64,000 nucleotides of DNA, taken from positions 62,001-126,000 of the forward strand of contig FONK01000001.1 of the NCBI GenBank assembly GCA_900112915.1. Reading direction: 5' to 3'. A program made the translations under genes and the position numbers. Shown one piece after another: positions 1 through 7,644 of the stretch. Each line of letters opens with the position of its first letter. Position 1 is the first letter of the stretch. Source of the stretch: Peptostreptococcaceae bacterium pGA-8 (GTDB lineage: Bacteria > Bacillota > Clostridia > Peptostreptococcales > Anaerovoracaceae). The notes beneath the pieces are model-generated. The model ran no database searches. It was not told where the DNA came from and saw nothing but the letters and a program-made list of their open reading frames with translations.

Positions 1-69
1 TTGTATGTTCTCAAAGCAAAAATTAGATAATTTTTCTTCTGAAAAAGAAGCTAAAGCATCCTTCTTCAT
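1..69 (-). CDS. Unknown protein, N-terminal part only (runs off the left edge)
   Basis: On the minus strand an ATG at 69 opens a frame of 23 codons that is still open at the window edge. Its ATG overlaps the TGA of the preceding gene (66-251) in an ATGA arrangement, which is the usual sign of translational coupling. The visible residues are polar and match no family I recognise. It belongs with the small minus-strand transcript that diverges from the phage genes at 495 onward. Confidence 0.45.
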   Translation of the reverse strand, partial: MKKDALASFSEEKLSNFCFENIQ

Positions 70-251
70 TTTATCAGTAAGTTTTTTGCTTCCGTTACAA
101 AGTTTTTTTCATAATCATGGTCACTATATCTTAAAGCGTTTGTAGGATTACAATCTAGTGCTTCAAATAATTTGAATACAAACATTCCTTGGTTACTTAT
201 TTTTGGTTTACAACTCTTTTGAATTGGCAAGCTGCACTCTGAAAAGTTCAT
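66..251 (-). CDS. Small hypothetical protein, minus-strand leftward operon
   Basis: A 61-residue protein preceded on the minus strand by GAGAGGAAA eight bases before ATG, a good ribosome site. It carries no signal peptide or membrane segment and I do not recognise the family. It is the first gene of a leftward transcript, coupled by a 4-base overlap to the next frame. Its upstream region carries four GGGAC boxes (274-331), so it may be regulated by a protein binding there. In temperate phages a short divergent transcript at the edge of the early region is often the repressor or immunity side, but nothing in the protein itself shows a DNA-binding fold. Confidence 0.5.
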   Translation of the reverse strand: MNFSECSLPIQKSCKPKISNQGMFVFKLFEALDCNPTNALRYSDHDYEKNFVTEAKNLLIK

Positions 252-273
252 TCTAATTTCCTCTCAAATAATC

Positions 274-331
274 GGTCCCATAATTTTAAATTATCAGTCC
301 CAAAGTCCCTTTTTAGTCATAAGTAAGTCCC
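274..331 (-). promoter_or_regulatory. Four GGGAC(C/T) boxes with 22-8-22 spacing
   Basis: Read on the plus strand, GGTCCC at 274 and AGTCCC at 296, 304 and 326 form two pairs, each 22 bases apart, offset by 8. A palindrome ATAATTTTAAATTAT lies between the first two. The array sits upstream of the leftward gene at 66-251. About two helical turns between paired boxes fits an operator bound by an oligomer. The bound protein is unknown. Confidence 0.4.
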
Positions 332-494
332 TTTCCTTCAAGGTATCCTATGAGTAGATAGATGAGAGAGTGGACTAATTATTATCTAATATTATATACC
401 ATATTGCCATCTTATTCAATATAAACAAGTATAAATGGTTGATAATCCACTAAAATCGTCTATCGGCCCAATTTAAGAAAGCGAGGTGATAGAA

Positions 495-626
495 ATGGCA
501 AAGAATACTAAGCAAACTTCTAAGCGAGTAGCTTCCAAAGCAAGCAAAGTTCTTCGTGACGGACGCTACAGCAAGACATCAAAATCTGTTGCAGGTAGTG
601 CTCTGTCTCAGACAAAGAAGAAGTAA
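495..626 (+). CDS. Small basic phage/ICE protein (43 aa)
   Basis: A 43-residue protein rich in Lys, Ser and Ala, with repeated S-K-x-x-S-K-x-x motifs and no acidic cluster. The start is ATG 495, with GCGAGGTG eight bases upstream. Similar very short basic proteins that end in a Ser-Ala-Leu-Ser-Gln-like stretch are common in clostridial phages and conjugative elements, and they have no assigned function. The strong positive charge suggests nucleic-acid contact, but that is inference only. It is the first plus-strand gene and diverges from the leftward pair at 1-251. Confidence 0.6.
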   Translation: MAKNTKQTSKRVASKASKVLRDGRYSKTSKSVAGSALSQTKKK

Positions 627-634
627 AGAAAAAA

Positions 635-848
635 ATAGGCAGTGACAGATTGGAATAATCAGCCTGCCTATCTCCTTTGGGGGAACAAACAACTAAATTA
701 TCACAGAGCCTGATTAGCTATAGGGCGATGGGATACATCATACGGCACTCACGGATTTATTCGTGAGGTGCTATGTGAGGTACCTCTATTTTTCTATGGC
801 TATTTTTAGGCAAGAGAGTCGGTGCTTCATATAGCATCGACTCTTTTT
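635..848 (+). terminator. Structured leader region ending in a strong terminator
   Basis: This 268-base gap (627-894) has no gene but three hairpins. The first pairs 635-642 with 664-671 (ATAGGCAG/CTGCCTAT). The second, around 751-775, pairs GCACTCACG with CGTGAGGTGC with one bulge. The third pairs 815-826 with 833-844, a 12-bp stem with one G-U pair, followed by TTTTT, and is a classical rho-independent terminator. It separates the small gene at 495 from the sigma-like gene at 895 and could be an attenuator. Confidence 0.65.
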
Positions 849-894
849 GTATCCCTTCGTCCTACTGCAATCAGCAGAAAGGGAAGGGATTTTT

Positions 895-1524
895 ATGAAA
901 ATCAAAATACGTTACGAAAAAGAGTTTACAACATTCGAACTAAACCTATCGGACATTAAAGGCTGGTTAAACATTGACTTGTTACCAGACGAATCAGAAG
1001 AAGAGTTTGAAGAACGAGTACAAGAAGAGATAGACACTCAGTATAACCGTCCAGAATACAATGTCATGCATAAGCAAGAAAGGCATAAAGGATTTGCTAT
1101 TTCAACAAAGTATGAAGATGGTGAAGAGACAGGTGATTTTGAACCAAGTATGAGTGAGGTGGTGGATCCGTCTATATTCCTTAAAGATGAGATTGATAGA
1201 GAAAACAAAGAAAACTATGAGGCTGTTAAGGAGTTTGTTTATTCAGTTTTGAAACCAGAAGTTGCTGATTTATTTATGGCAGTGCGAATTGATGGGGTGT
1301 CAATCAACGAAAAAGCAGAATCAATGCTAAGCCGAGATGCATTTGAATCTGAAGAGGAATACAACAAGGCGGTTTCAAGACTTTCCAACTCTATCACACA
1401 AAAATTAAAGAGAGCGAATAAAAATTTAGAAAAAAGTTTTTCAAAAGCGTCAGATTTTGGACTCTCCCAAGGCTACCAAGTAGGAGGACAAAATTCCTCC
1501 AATAAAAATAAGGAGGTCAAATAG
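895..1524 (+). CDS. Sigma-70-like phage/ICE regulatory protein
   Basis: A 209-residue protein of the family found near the start of many clostridial phages and conjugative elements and often annotated as a sigma-70-like factor. Residues near 40-75 carry the acidic segment ending in Q-Y-N-R-P-E-Y that marks the family. The segment near 125-190 resembles a sigma region 4 helix-turn-helix. The tail ends S-D-F-G-L-S-Q-G-Y-Q-V-G-G, and the same peptide signature is encoded in two non-coding copies elsewhere in this phage. ATG 895, with AAAGGGAAGGG upstream, is preferred over the upstream ATG at 847, which sits inside the terminator. Role in transcription is inferred from family naming, not shown. 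Confidence 0.6.
   Translation: MKIKIRYEKEFTTFELNLSDIKGWLNIDLLPDESEEEFEERVQEEIDTQYNRPEYNVMHKQERHKGFAISTKYEDGEETGDFEPSMSEVVDPSIFLKDEIDRENKENYEAVKEFVYSVLKPEVADLFMAVRIDGVSINEKAESMLSRDAFESEEEYNKAVSRLSNSITQKLKRANKNLEKSFSKASDFGLSQGYQVGGQNSSNKNKEVK
1448..1487 (+). repeat. 40-bp phage repeat, copy 1 (inside sigma-like gene)
   Basis: Starts CGTCAGATTTT, continues with CAAGGCTACC, and ends TAGGAGG. Here it is coding: it encodes the tail of the sigma-like protein and supplies a ribosome-site-like AGGAGG. A GGAGG/CCTCC hairpin follows at once. Copies 2 and 3 are at 32180 and 36638. Confidence 0.75.
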
Positions 1525-1671
1525 ATGACTATTGAAGAAAGAATCACCTACTTGGAAACAATGGATAAGGTAAGAGACCAGCAAATAAAAGAGCTCCAAG
1601 TGGCAGTAGAAGAATTAAGCGGATGTGTGAATGGAGGTGTTAATCATGAAAGCAATGATTCCAATGAATGA
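1525..1671 (+). CDS. Small coiled-coil protein (48 aa)
   Basis: A 48-residue frame starting at ATG 1525, with AAGGAGGTC ten bases upstream. The frame begins directly after the stop codon of the sigma-like gene. Heptad-like spacing of Ile, Leu, Met and Val (I-x-x-L-x-x-M-x-x-V) predicts one short amphipathic helix able to pair. The last 26 bases overlap the start of the Rha-type gene in another frame, which is common in compact phage operons. No family is recognised. Evidence is the strong ribosome site, the tight spacing and the coding-like composition. Confidence 0.5.
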   Translation: MTIEERITYLETMDKVRDQQIKELQVAVEELSGCVNGGVNHESNDSNE

Positions 1672-2320
1672 TTATGGCATTATGGCTGACAAGAATAATA
1701 CCGCCAGAGTAGATAGCAGATTTGTTGCACAGTTCTTTGAGAAGAATCATAAAGAAGTGCTAAGGGATATCAGAAAAGTAGTATCAACTGACTCTGGTTT
1801 AAGTGAAGAATTCACTAAGCTCAATTTTGCGCTCAGTGAATATAGAGATACTACTGGAAGAAAACTACCATGCTATCTGTTAACAAGAGACGGTTTTACC
1901 ATTTTGGCAATGGGTTATACCGGACCAAAGGCTATGAAGTTTAAAGAACTATATATCAAAAAGTTTAATGAGATGGAAGATTTCATAACTACGCTTATTT
2001 CAGCAAGAGAGATGTTTCCTATCTTAACTGAAAATATCAGTTTAATTCATGACCATCCAAAGGCTTATCACTATAGTAACGAATGCGACATGATAAATCG
2101 CCTAGTTCTTGGAATGTCAGCAAAACAGGTAAGAGAACTTTACGGGATTGAAAAGGGTCAAAGTATCCGTCCGTACCTAACATCTGGACAAATGTATCTG
2201 ATTGATAGATTACAGAAAATTGATGCAGGTCTTTTGATTTCTACTCCAGATTATCAAGCAAGAAAAAGACAGCTTGAGTGGTATCTAACTAAAATTTCAA
2301 AGGAGGCAGATTATGAGTAA
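1646..2320 (+). CDS. Rha-family phage regulatory protein (antirepressor-like)
   Basis: A 224-residue protein. Residues about 20-110 match the pRha (Rha regulatory) domain: V-D-S-R-x-V-A near the start, H-K-x-V-L-R-D-I-R in the middle, and L-T-R-D-G-F followed by G-Y-T-G at the end. The C-terminal half resembles the ORF6C-type region of phage antirepressors. Proteins of this class interfere with lysogeny control in temperate phages. ATG 1646 has GGAGGTG at a good distance and is preferred over the in-frame start at 1631. The next gene starts 8 bases before its stop, so it is part of the early replication transcript. Confidence 0.75.
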   Translation: MKAMIPMNDYGIMADKNNTARVDSRFVAQFFEKNHKEVLRDIRKVVSTDSGLSEEFTKLNFALSEYRDTTGRKLPCYLLTRDGFTILAMGYTGPKAMKFKELYIKKFNEMEDFITTLISAREMFPILTENISLIHDHPKAYHYSNECDMINRLVLGMSAKQVRELYGIEKGQSIRPYLTSGQMYLIDRLQKIDAGLLISTPDYQARKRQLEWYLTKISKEADYE

Positions 2321-2690
2321 GACATACAAGAAGCACCTTGAAAATCCAAACTTCAGACCACTTGCATATATCTGCGCTCCATATAGTGGTGATAAAGATT
2401 TAAACATTAAGAAAGCCATTCACTATGCGGAACTTGCCTATAAGAATGGTGCAATTCCTGTTACACCACATCTCTTGTTTCCCTTTATGGATGATAGAGA
2501 TTTAGAACAAAGAAAAGATGCACTTTTCATGGATATCATACTTCTTGGTAAATGCCAGGAAGTATGGGTGTTTGGCAGTCAAACGACTGAAGGCATGAAA
2601 AGAGAAATTGAAATTGCTGAAAAAAGAAAACAGGTTATTAAGTATTTTACAAGTGAGGGTTTGGAGGTTAAGACAAATGCTAAATTTTAA
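2313..2690 (+). CDS. DUF4406 protein (nucleoside deoxyribosyltransferase-like fold)
   Basis: A 125-residue protein with the family pattern: A-Y-I-C-A-P-Y-S-G-D near residue 18, a helix leading to G-x-I-P-V-T-P-H, an acidic R-K-D-A-L-F-M-D segment, and E-V-W-V-F-G near residue 85. This is the Rossmann-like fold of nucleoside 2-deoxyribosyltransferase relatives. DUF4406 proteins are common next to phage replication genes, but their substrate is unknown; a role in nucleotide metabolism is inference. AAGGAGG precedes ATG 2313, which overlaps the Rha gene. The next start (2677) lies inside its last codons. Confidence 0.7.
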   Translation: MSKTYKKHLENPNFRPLAYICAPYSGDKDLNIKKAIHYAELAYKNGAIPVTPHLLFPFMDDRDLEQRKDALFMDIILLGKCQEVWVFGSQTTEGMKREIEIAEKRKQVIKYFTSEGLEVKTNAKF

Positions 2691-4914
2691 AATTCATACT
2701 GCTACTTGTATTGGAAATAGTAGCAATTGTATATATCCAAATGAGGTCTTGGTATCTGATAGGGATAGCTTTATAAAAGCTATCTCTTTTGACCATGTTA
2801 CAGCAGAGTTTCAAGGCAGTTATAGAAGTAAAGATAAGTTCATAACTTCTAATTGCATACCTATGGACTGTGATAATGACCACTCAGATGATGAAAAAGA
2901 CTGGGTGACACCTTTTGATGTGGCATTAGCCTTTTCAGGAGTATGCTTTTTTGCATCGTATAGCAGAAACCATATGAAGATAAAAGGAAATAAGTCAGCA
3001 AGACCAAGGTTTCATATATATTTCCCAATTGAAGAAATAAAGGATGCTGAAGAATATGCAAGCTACAAAGAGCAACTTTATAAGGAGTTCTCATATTTTG
3101 ATGATAATGCTTTGGATGCTGCCAGATTTATTTATGGTATTTCTAATCCAAAAGTAGAACTCTATGATGGCGAGCTTTCAATTATTGAATTTCTACAAGA
3201 AGATGAATTTGCAAAACTGGATGAAAAGAAAATAGAAAGTGGAAGTAGAAATAATACTATGAGCCATATTGCCGGCAAGCTTATAAAGAGGTTCGGTGCA
3301 AGTGATGAGGCACATGAGAAATTTTTAGAACAGGCAACTAGATGTGATCCTCCTCTATCTGATGAAGAACTATCAACTATATGGAACAGTGCTAAAAAAT
3401 TCGGAGATAAGGTTTCAAACCAAGAAGGATATATATCACCGGAGCAGTACAATCTTGAACTTCAGCTTATGCCAGAAGATTTTTCAGATGTTGGCCAAGC
3501 GATAATTTTAGCAAGGGAGTATGGAGATAAACTGAGATATTCTCCTGCTACCGATTTTCTTGTATATAATGGACGCTTTTGGGAAGAGTCACAGCCTAAT
3601 GCTCAAGCAATAGCACAAGAGCTGACAGCAAGACAACTTGAAGAGGCGGAGATTGAAATTCAAAAGGCAATAAGTGAGATGAGCAAAAATGGGGGATGGG
3701 CACTTATTGCTGCAGTTGGACCAAAGAAAGCAAGTGCTCAGTTTAACAGAGAACAAGCAAGGTCTTTTGAAAAGTATGAGCAGGCTGAATCTTATCGTAA
3801 GTATGCAATTAAAAGAAGAGATACGAAATATATCTCCGCAGCACTAAAGGAAGTTAGACCTATGGTTCAAATCGAACAGTCGATGCTTGATGCAGATGAA
3901 TTTCTGCTAAACACACCGTTTGAAACTATAAATCTTGTAACAGGTAGTAAAAACAAACATGAGGCATCTGACTATATTACAAAACAAACAACGGTATCAC
4001 CTAGTGAAGATGGTAAAGAAATCTGGGATGATGCACTTAACACTTTCTTTGTAAATGATGATGCCCTTATTTCCTATGTTCAAAAAATAGTGGGACTTGC
4101 ATCAATAGGAAAGGTTTATGTTGAGGCTCTTATTATTGCATACGGTGAGGGAAGAAACGGTAAGTCTACTTTTTGGAATGTAGTATCAAAGGTTCTAGGA
4201 ACATATAGTGGGAATATGTCTGCAGATATGTTAACTGTTGGATGCAGAAGAAATGTAAAACCAGAACTTGCTGAGGCAAAGGGTAAAAGACTGCTCATTG
4301 CTGCTGAACTTGAAGAGGGTATGCGAATGAATACATCAAATGTAAAGCAGCTTTGTTCTACTGATGAAATCTTTGCAGAAAAGAAGTTCAAATCTCCGTT
4401 TAGTTATGTTCCTAGCCATACCCTAGTTTTATACACCAACCACTTGCCAAGAGTAGGAGCAGTCGATAAAGGGACATGGCGAAGATTAATAGTTATTCCT
4501 TTTGATGCAAAGATTGAAGGTCAAAACGATATAAAGAACTTTACAGAATATCTATATGAAAATGCTGGTGGTGCGATTCTTTCTTGGATTATTGAGGGAG
4601 CAAAGCAAGTCATTGCAGATGAATATCATATTGATCCCCCCAGAAGAGTGGAAGATGCCATAAAAGCATATAGAGAAAATAATGATTGGATGAATCATTT
4701 CTTAGATGAGTGCTGTGAAATTGACAGTGCTTTTACAGAAAAGAGTGGTGAGCTATACACCGCTTATCGAGCATATTGTCTTAGAACAGGTGAATTTACC
4801 AGAAGTGCAGCCGATTTCTATTCTGTTTTAGAGATTGAAGGATTCAACAAGAAAAAGACAAAAAAAGGAATAATTGTCTTTGGCATTCGCCTTAAATCTG
4901 AGTTTGAAGATTAA
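2677..4914 (+). CDS. Phage primase-helicase (AEP-like primase plus D5/P4-type helicase)
   Basis: A 745-residue replication protein. The N-terminal part has archaeo-eukaryotic primase features: a D-C-D-N-D acidic cluster near residue 64 and R-P-R-F-H-I-Y-F-P near residue 109, which would hold the conserved His. The C-terminal part has the superfamily 3 helicase signature G-E-G-R-N-G-K-S near residue 490, followed by Walker B-like A-A-E-L-E-E and the Y-T-N-H-L-P motif. The product probably makes primers and unwinds phage DNA. ATG 2677 with TTGGAGG is preferred over 2608, which lies deep inside DUF4406. A large inverted repeat follows immediately. Confidence 0.85.
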   Translation: MLNFKIHTATCIGNSSNCIYPNEVLVSDRDSFIKAISFDHVTAEFQGSYRSKDKFITSNCIPMDCDNDHSDDEKDWVTPFDVALAFSGVCFFASYSRNHMKIKGNKSARPRFHIYFPIEEIKDAEEYASYKEQLYKEFSYFDDNALDAARFIYGISNPKVELYDGELSIIEFLQEDEFAKLDEKKIESGSRNNTMSHIAGKLIKRFGASDEAHEKFLEQATRCDPPLSDEELSTIWNSAKKFGDKVSNQEGYISPEQYNLELQLMPEDFSDVGQAIILAREYGDKLRYSPATDFLVYNGRFWEESQPNAQAIAQELTARQLEEAEIEIQKAISEMSKNGGWALIAAVGPKKASAQFNREQARSFEKYEQAESYRKYAIKRRDTKYISAALKEVRPMVQIEQSMLDADEFLLNTPFETINLVTGSKNKHEASDYITKQTTVSPSEDGKEIWDDALNTFFVNDDALISYVQKIVGLASIGKVYVEALIIAYGEGRNGKSTFWNVVSKVLGTYSGNMSADMLTVGCRRNVKPELAEAKGKRLLIAAELEEGMRMNTSNVKQLCSTDEIFAEKKFKSPFSYVPSHTLVLYTNHLPRVGAVDKGTWRRLIVIPFDAKIEGQNDIKNFTEYLYENAGGAILSWIIEGAKQVIADEYHIDPPRRVEDAIKAYRENNDWMNHFLDECCEIDSAFTEKSGELYTAYRAYCLRTGEFTRSAADFYSVLEIEGFNKKKTKKGIIVFGIRLKSEFED

Positions 4915-4916
4915 AA

Positions 4917-5015
4917 GGTGCAGGTAGGTGAAGGGTATTTACTATTATTGTCTATATAGGTAAAAAAATAAGTATATATATTAATATAGGAAAATACCCT
5001 GCATATCCCTGCACC
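4917..5015. repeat. Long interrupted inverted repeat, possible replication origin
   Basis: GGTGCAGG (4917-4924) pairs with CCTGCACC (5008-5015), and AGGGTATTT (4932-4940) pairs with AAATACCCT (4992-5000). The two arms are separated by equal 7-base unpaired segments. The 51-base loop is almost pure A+T with alternating TATA runs. It fills the gap between the primase-helicase and the nuclease. An origin or a regulatory hairpin both fit; neither is proven. Confidence 0.55.
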
Positions 5016-5037
5016 TCTACTAAAAATGGAGGTTTTC

Positions 5038-5319
5038 ATGTTAGAAAAAGAAATAGAAAAAGCTTTAGTAGAAGAGGTTAAAGCACTGGGAGGCTTTTGC
5101 ATAAAACTTACAAGTCCAAGTATGGATGGACTTCCAGATAGAATGGTATTTTTATCAGATGGGAAGTTTGCCTTTGTAGAACTTAAGGCAAAAGGCAAAA
5201 AGCCAAGACCTCTTCAGTTAAAAAGAATGGCAGATTTTAAGAGATTAGGCTTTAGGTCATTTGTGATTGATGATAAAAAACAAATCGGAGGTGCGATTGA
5301 TGAAATACTCTCCTCATGA
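5038..5319 (+). CDS. VRR-NUC domain nuclease
   Basis: A 93-residue stand-alone VRR-NUC domain of the PD-(D/E)xK nuclease superfamily. The core is G-L-P-D-R near residue 31, followed by F-V-E-L-K-A-K-G with the catalytic Glu and Lys, and the typical Q-L-K-R-M helix. The gene sits in the usual place between primase-helicase and SNF2 helicase in this phage type, so a role in resolving or trimming replication intermediates is likely. ATG 5038 has GGAGG eight bases upstream; the ATG at 5026 overlaps that ribosome site and is rejected. The SNF2 gene starts 20 bases before its stop. Confidence 0.85.
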   Translation: MLEKEIEKALVEEVKALGGFCIKLTSPSMDGLPDRMVFLSDGKFAFVELKAKGKKPRPLQLKRMADFKRLGFRSFVIDDKKQIGGAIDEILSS

Positions 5320-6643
5320 TTATCAAAGGTATGCAACGAACTTTATTGTAAATCATAAAATCTCTGCAGTTCTATTGGAAATGGGTCTTGGGAAAAGTGT
5401 AATAAGCCTTAGTGCAATCAATGAACTTATGCTTGATTACTTTGATGTATCAAGGACTCTTGTTATCGCACCATTAAGAGTTGCGATTTCTACATGGCCA
5501 GATGAAATTAAAAAGTGGGATCACTTAAAATATCTTAGCTATTCTGTAGTAACTGGAAGTGAGAAAGAAAGGCTTGATGCATTAAAGAAACCGGCACACA
5601 TTTATATCATTAACCGTGAAAATGTAGACTGGCTTATTACAAAAAGTGGCTTTAAGTGGTTCTTTGATATGGTAGTCATTGATGAACTATCATCTTTCAA
5701 AAGTTATCAAGCAAAAAGGTTCAAATCACTTCTTAAAGCAAGACCAAAGGTAAAAAGGATAGTGGGGCTAACAGGTACACCAAGCAGTAATGGTCTTATG
5801 GATTTATGGGCAGAGTTTAGGCTCCTTGATATGGGAGAAAGGCTAGGAAGATATATCACAGGCTATAGACAAAACTTCTTTGTTCCAGATAAAAGAAATC
5901 AGCAGATGATATTTTCATATAAACCTAAAGATGGTGCCGAAAAAGAAATCTATCAGCTTATATCAGATATTACGATTTCTATGAAATCAAAAGATTTTCT
6001 GAAGATGCCAGAATGCATTATGAATGAAGTGGTGGTTTCATTATCGGAAAAGGAACAAAAACTATATGATTCCTTAAAAAAGGATATGGTGCTATCCATT
6101 GGAGATGATGAAATTGATGCCATAAATGCAGCTGCCCTATCTAGTAAACTTCTTCAAATGGCAAACGGTGCTGTGTATAACGATAAAAAGGAAAGCATCG
6201 TAATTCATGATAGAAAACTTGATGCGCTTGAAGATTTAATTGAAGGTGCTAATGGTAAGCCTGTCCTTATAGCCTATTGGTTTAAACATGATATAACTAG
6301 AATAAAAGAAAGGTTTGATGTTAGAGAGATTAAGACAGGTAAGGATATAACGGACTGGAATGAAGGGAAAATTCCTATAGCTATCATTCATCCTGCAAGT
6401 GCGGGGCACGGACTTAATCTACAGGCTGGTGGCTCAACACTAATTTGGTTTGGACTGACCTGGTCACTGGAGTTATATCAGCAGACCAATGCCAGACTTT
6501 ACCGTCAAGGGCAAGATAGTACGGTTGTCATTCATCACATCCTAACTAATGGAACGATTGATGAAGATGTCATGAAAGCATTAAAAGCCAAAGAGAGAAT
6601 TCAAGATGCACTGATTAATTCAGTGAAAGCAAGATTAAAGTAA
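5300..6643 (+). CDS. SNF2-family DNA helicase/translocase
   Basis: A 447-residue SF2 ATPase. Motif I is E-M-G-L-G-K-S at residues 27-33, motif II is V-I-D-E-L at 126-130 (DEAH replaced by DELS), motif III is T-G-T-P, and motif VI is A-R-L-Y-R-Q-G-Q near the end. It has no extra N- or C-terminal domains, as is normal for the small phage versions. It probably remodels protein-DNA or forked DNA during phage replication, alongside the VRR-NUC nuclease with which it overlaps. ATG 5300 with CGGAGGTG is chosen over the in-frame start at 5267. Confidence 0.85.
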   Translation: MKYSPHDYQRYATNFIVNHKISAVLLEMGLGKSVISLSAINELMLDYFDVSRTLVIAPLRVAISTWPDEIKKWDHLKYLSYSVVTGSEKERLDALKKPAHIYIINRENVDWLITKSGFKWFFDMVVIDELSSFKSYQAKRFKSLLKARPKVKRIVGLTGTPSSNGLMDLWAEFRLLDMGERLGRYITGYRQNFFVPDKRNQQMIFSYKPKDGAEKEIYQLISDITISMKSKDFLKMPECIMNEVVVSLSEKEQKLYDSLKKDMVLSIGDDEIDAINAAALSSKLLQMANGAVYNDKKESIVIHDRKLDALEDLIEGANGKPVLIAYWFKHDITRIKERFDVREIKTGKDITDWNEGKIPIAIIHPASAGHGLNLQAGGSTLIWFGLTWSLELYQQTNARLYRQGQDSTVVIHHILTNGTIDEDVMKALKAKERIQDALINSVKARLK

Positions 6644-6691
6644 CGAGGAAAAGAGGTTCTAGAGAGAACTTACCTCAAGCAGGAGGTAAGC

Positions 6692-7153
6692 ATGGATAAA
6701 AAAGAATATTTAAAACAACACAGATTACTAAATCGAATTATTGAAATTGATTTGGAAGAACTAAAAAGAATTAGAGAGTTATCGGTTAGTGTTTCAAGTA
6801 TTGCTTTTGATAGAGATTATGTACAAACTACTAGAAACACAAAAGCACCCTTTGAGAAATGGCTTGATAAGATAAACATTCTTGAGATAAAAATAGCTAA
6901 CGAAGTGAATCTTTTCATGGATCTGAAACTTCAGATACTGGAAACAATAGAACCATTAGAAAGTATCGATGAAAAGCTGGTTCTTAATTACAGATATGTT
7001 AAAGGACTAGAATGGGATGAGATATGTTCGTTACTATTTGCAAGTGAAAGGACTGTTTATAGATGGCATGGCAATGCACTAGCTAACCTAAAACTACCGG
7101 AAAATCCAATCAATATTAAAAGTTGTCAGCTAATGGCAGTTGATGGCAGTTGA
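6692..7153 (+). CDS. Late-control protein, DUF1492/ArpU/RinA-like with sigma region 4-type HTH
   Basis: A 153-residue protein. A helical N-terminal part is followed near residues 100-135 by L-V-L-N-Y-R-Y-x-x-G-L-x-W-D-E-I and E-R-T-V-Y-R-W-H, which matches the helix-turn-helix of phage late regulators. Such proteins sit just upstream of the packaging genes and switch on late transcription. AGGAGG lies at the correct distance from ATG 6692. Its last codons are made of the 10-bp repeat described at 7121-7180, and the stop codon falls within that array. The target promoter is probably the one just downstream. Confidence 0.7.
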   Translation: MDKKEYLKQHRLLNRIIEIDLEELKRIRELSVSVSSIAFDRDYVQTTRNTKAPFEKWLDKINILEIKIANEVNLFMDLKLQILETIEPLESIDEKLVLNYRYVKGLEWDEICSLLFASERTVYRWHGNALANLKLPENPINIKSCQLMAVDGS

Positions 7154-7180
7154 TGGCAGTGAATGGCAGTAGATGTCAGA
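7121..7180 (+). repeat. Six phased 10-bp repeats, core ATGGCAGT
   Basis: Six consecutive decamers cover 7121-7180: the middle four share ATGGCAGT and the two outer ones have the related TGTCAG. The period equals one helical turn, so all boxes face the same side of the DNA. The array spans the stop codon of the late-control gene and lies just upstream of a candidate extended -10 element. It could bind the late regulator or a packaging protein. Confidence 0.65.
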
Positions 7181-7199
7181 GTACCGAATATGGTATGAT
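7171..7199 (+). promoter_or_regulatory. Candidate late promoter
   Basis: TATGAT at 7194-7199 is preceded by TGG as in an extended -10 element. No good -35 is visible; the phased repeats take its place, which would fit an activator-dependent promoter. Transcription from here would meet a terminator after about 25 bases. Confidence 0.35.
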
Positions 7200-7226
7200 A
7201 TACTTGTCAAAAGTATAAATAAAGCT

Positions 7227-7259
7227 AAGCCTTGAGAGAGAAATCTTTCAGGGCTTTTC
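7227..7259 (+). terminator. Rho-independent terminator before the packaging genes
   Basis: AAGCCTTGAGA (7227-7237) pairs with TTTCAGGGCTT (7246-7256) through two G-U pairs, followed by TTTTCTT. It ends the replication transcript, and late genes downstream would need read-through or antitermination. Confidence 0.65.
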
Positions 7260-7284
7260 TTATGCCCAAAAGGAGGTGGAAGAC

Positions 7285-7644
7285 TTGCCAAGAAAGCCAA
7301 AGCGTCCATGTTCTTATCCTGGATGTCCTAACTTAACTGATAGCAGGTTTTGTGAGAAACACCAAAAGGAAGAGAACAAACGCTACGAGAAGTATGACAG
7401 GGATCCTGCTGTACGCCGTAGGTACGGACGAGTGTGGAAAAGAGTGAGAGATGCTTATGTTAAGGAGCATCCATTTTGTGAGGAGTGCTTTAAGAAGAAA
7501 ATTTTAGTTCCAGTAGAAGAAGTACATCACATCAAACCTCTTTCTGAAGGTGGAAATCATAATAAAAATAATTTAATTTCTCTTTGTAAATCCTGTCATG
7601 CGAGAATTCATGCCCAAAGAGGAGACCGTTGGAATAAAAAATAA
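7285..7644 (+). CDS. HNH endonuclease, packaging-associated
   Basis: A 119-residue HNH nuclease. The N-terminal C-x4-C ... C-x2-H cluster (near residues 9-25) can bind zinc. The catalytic region V-H-H-I-K-P-L followed by N-N-L-I-S-L-C-K-S-C-H lies near residues 78-110. HNH proteins beside the terminase help cut at cos in HK97-like phages. TTG 7285 is chosen as start because AGGAGGTGG lies seven bases before it and the family normally begins P-R-K-P-K-R-P; the GTG at 7276 sits inside the ribosome site. The gene is followed directly by a GC-rich candidate cos region and TerS. Confidence 0.8.
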   Translation: MPRKPKRPCSYPGCPNLTDSRFCEKHQKEENKRYEKYDRDPAVRRRYGRVWKRVRDAYVKEHPFCEECFKKKILVPVEEVHHIKPLSEGGNHNKNNLISLCKSCHARIHAQRGDRWNKK

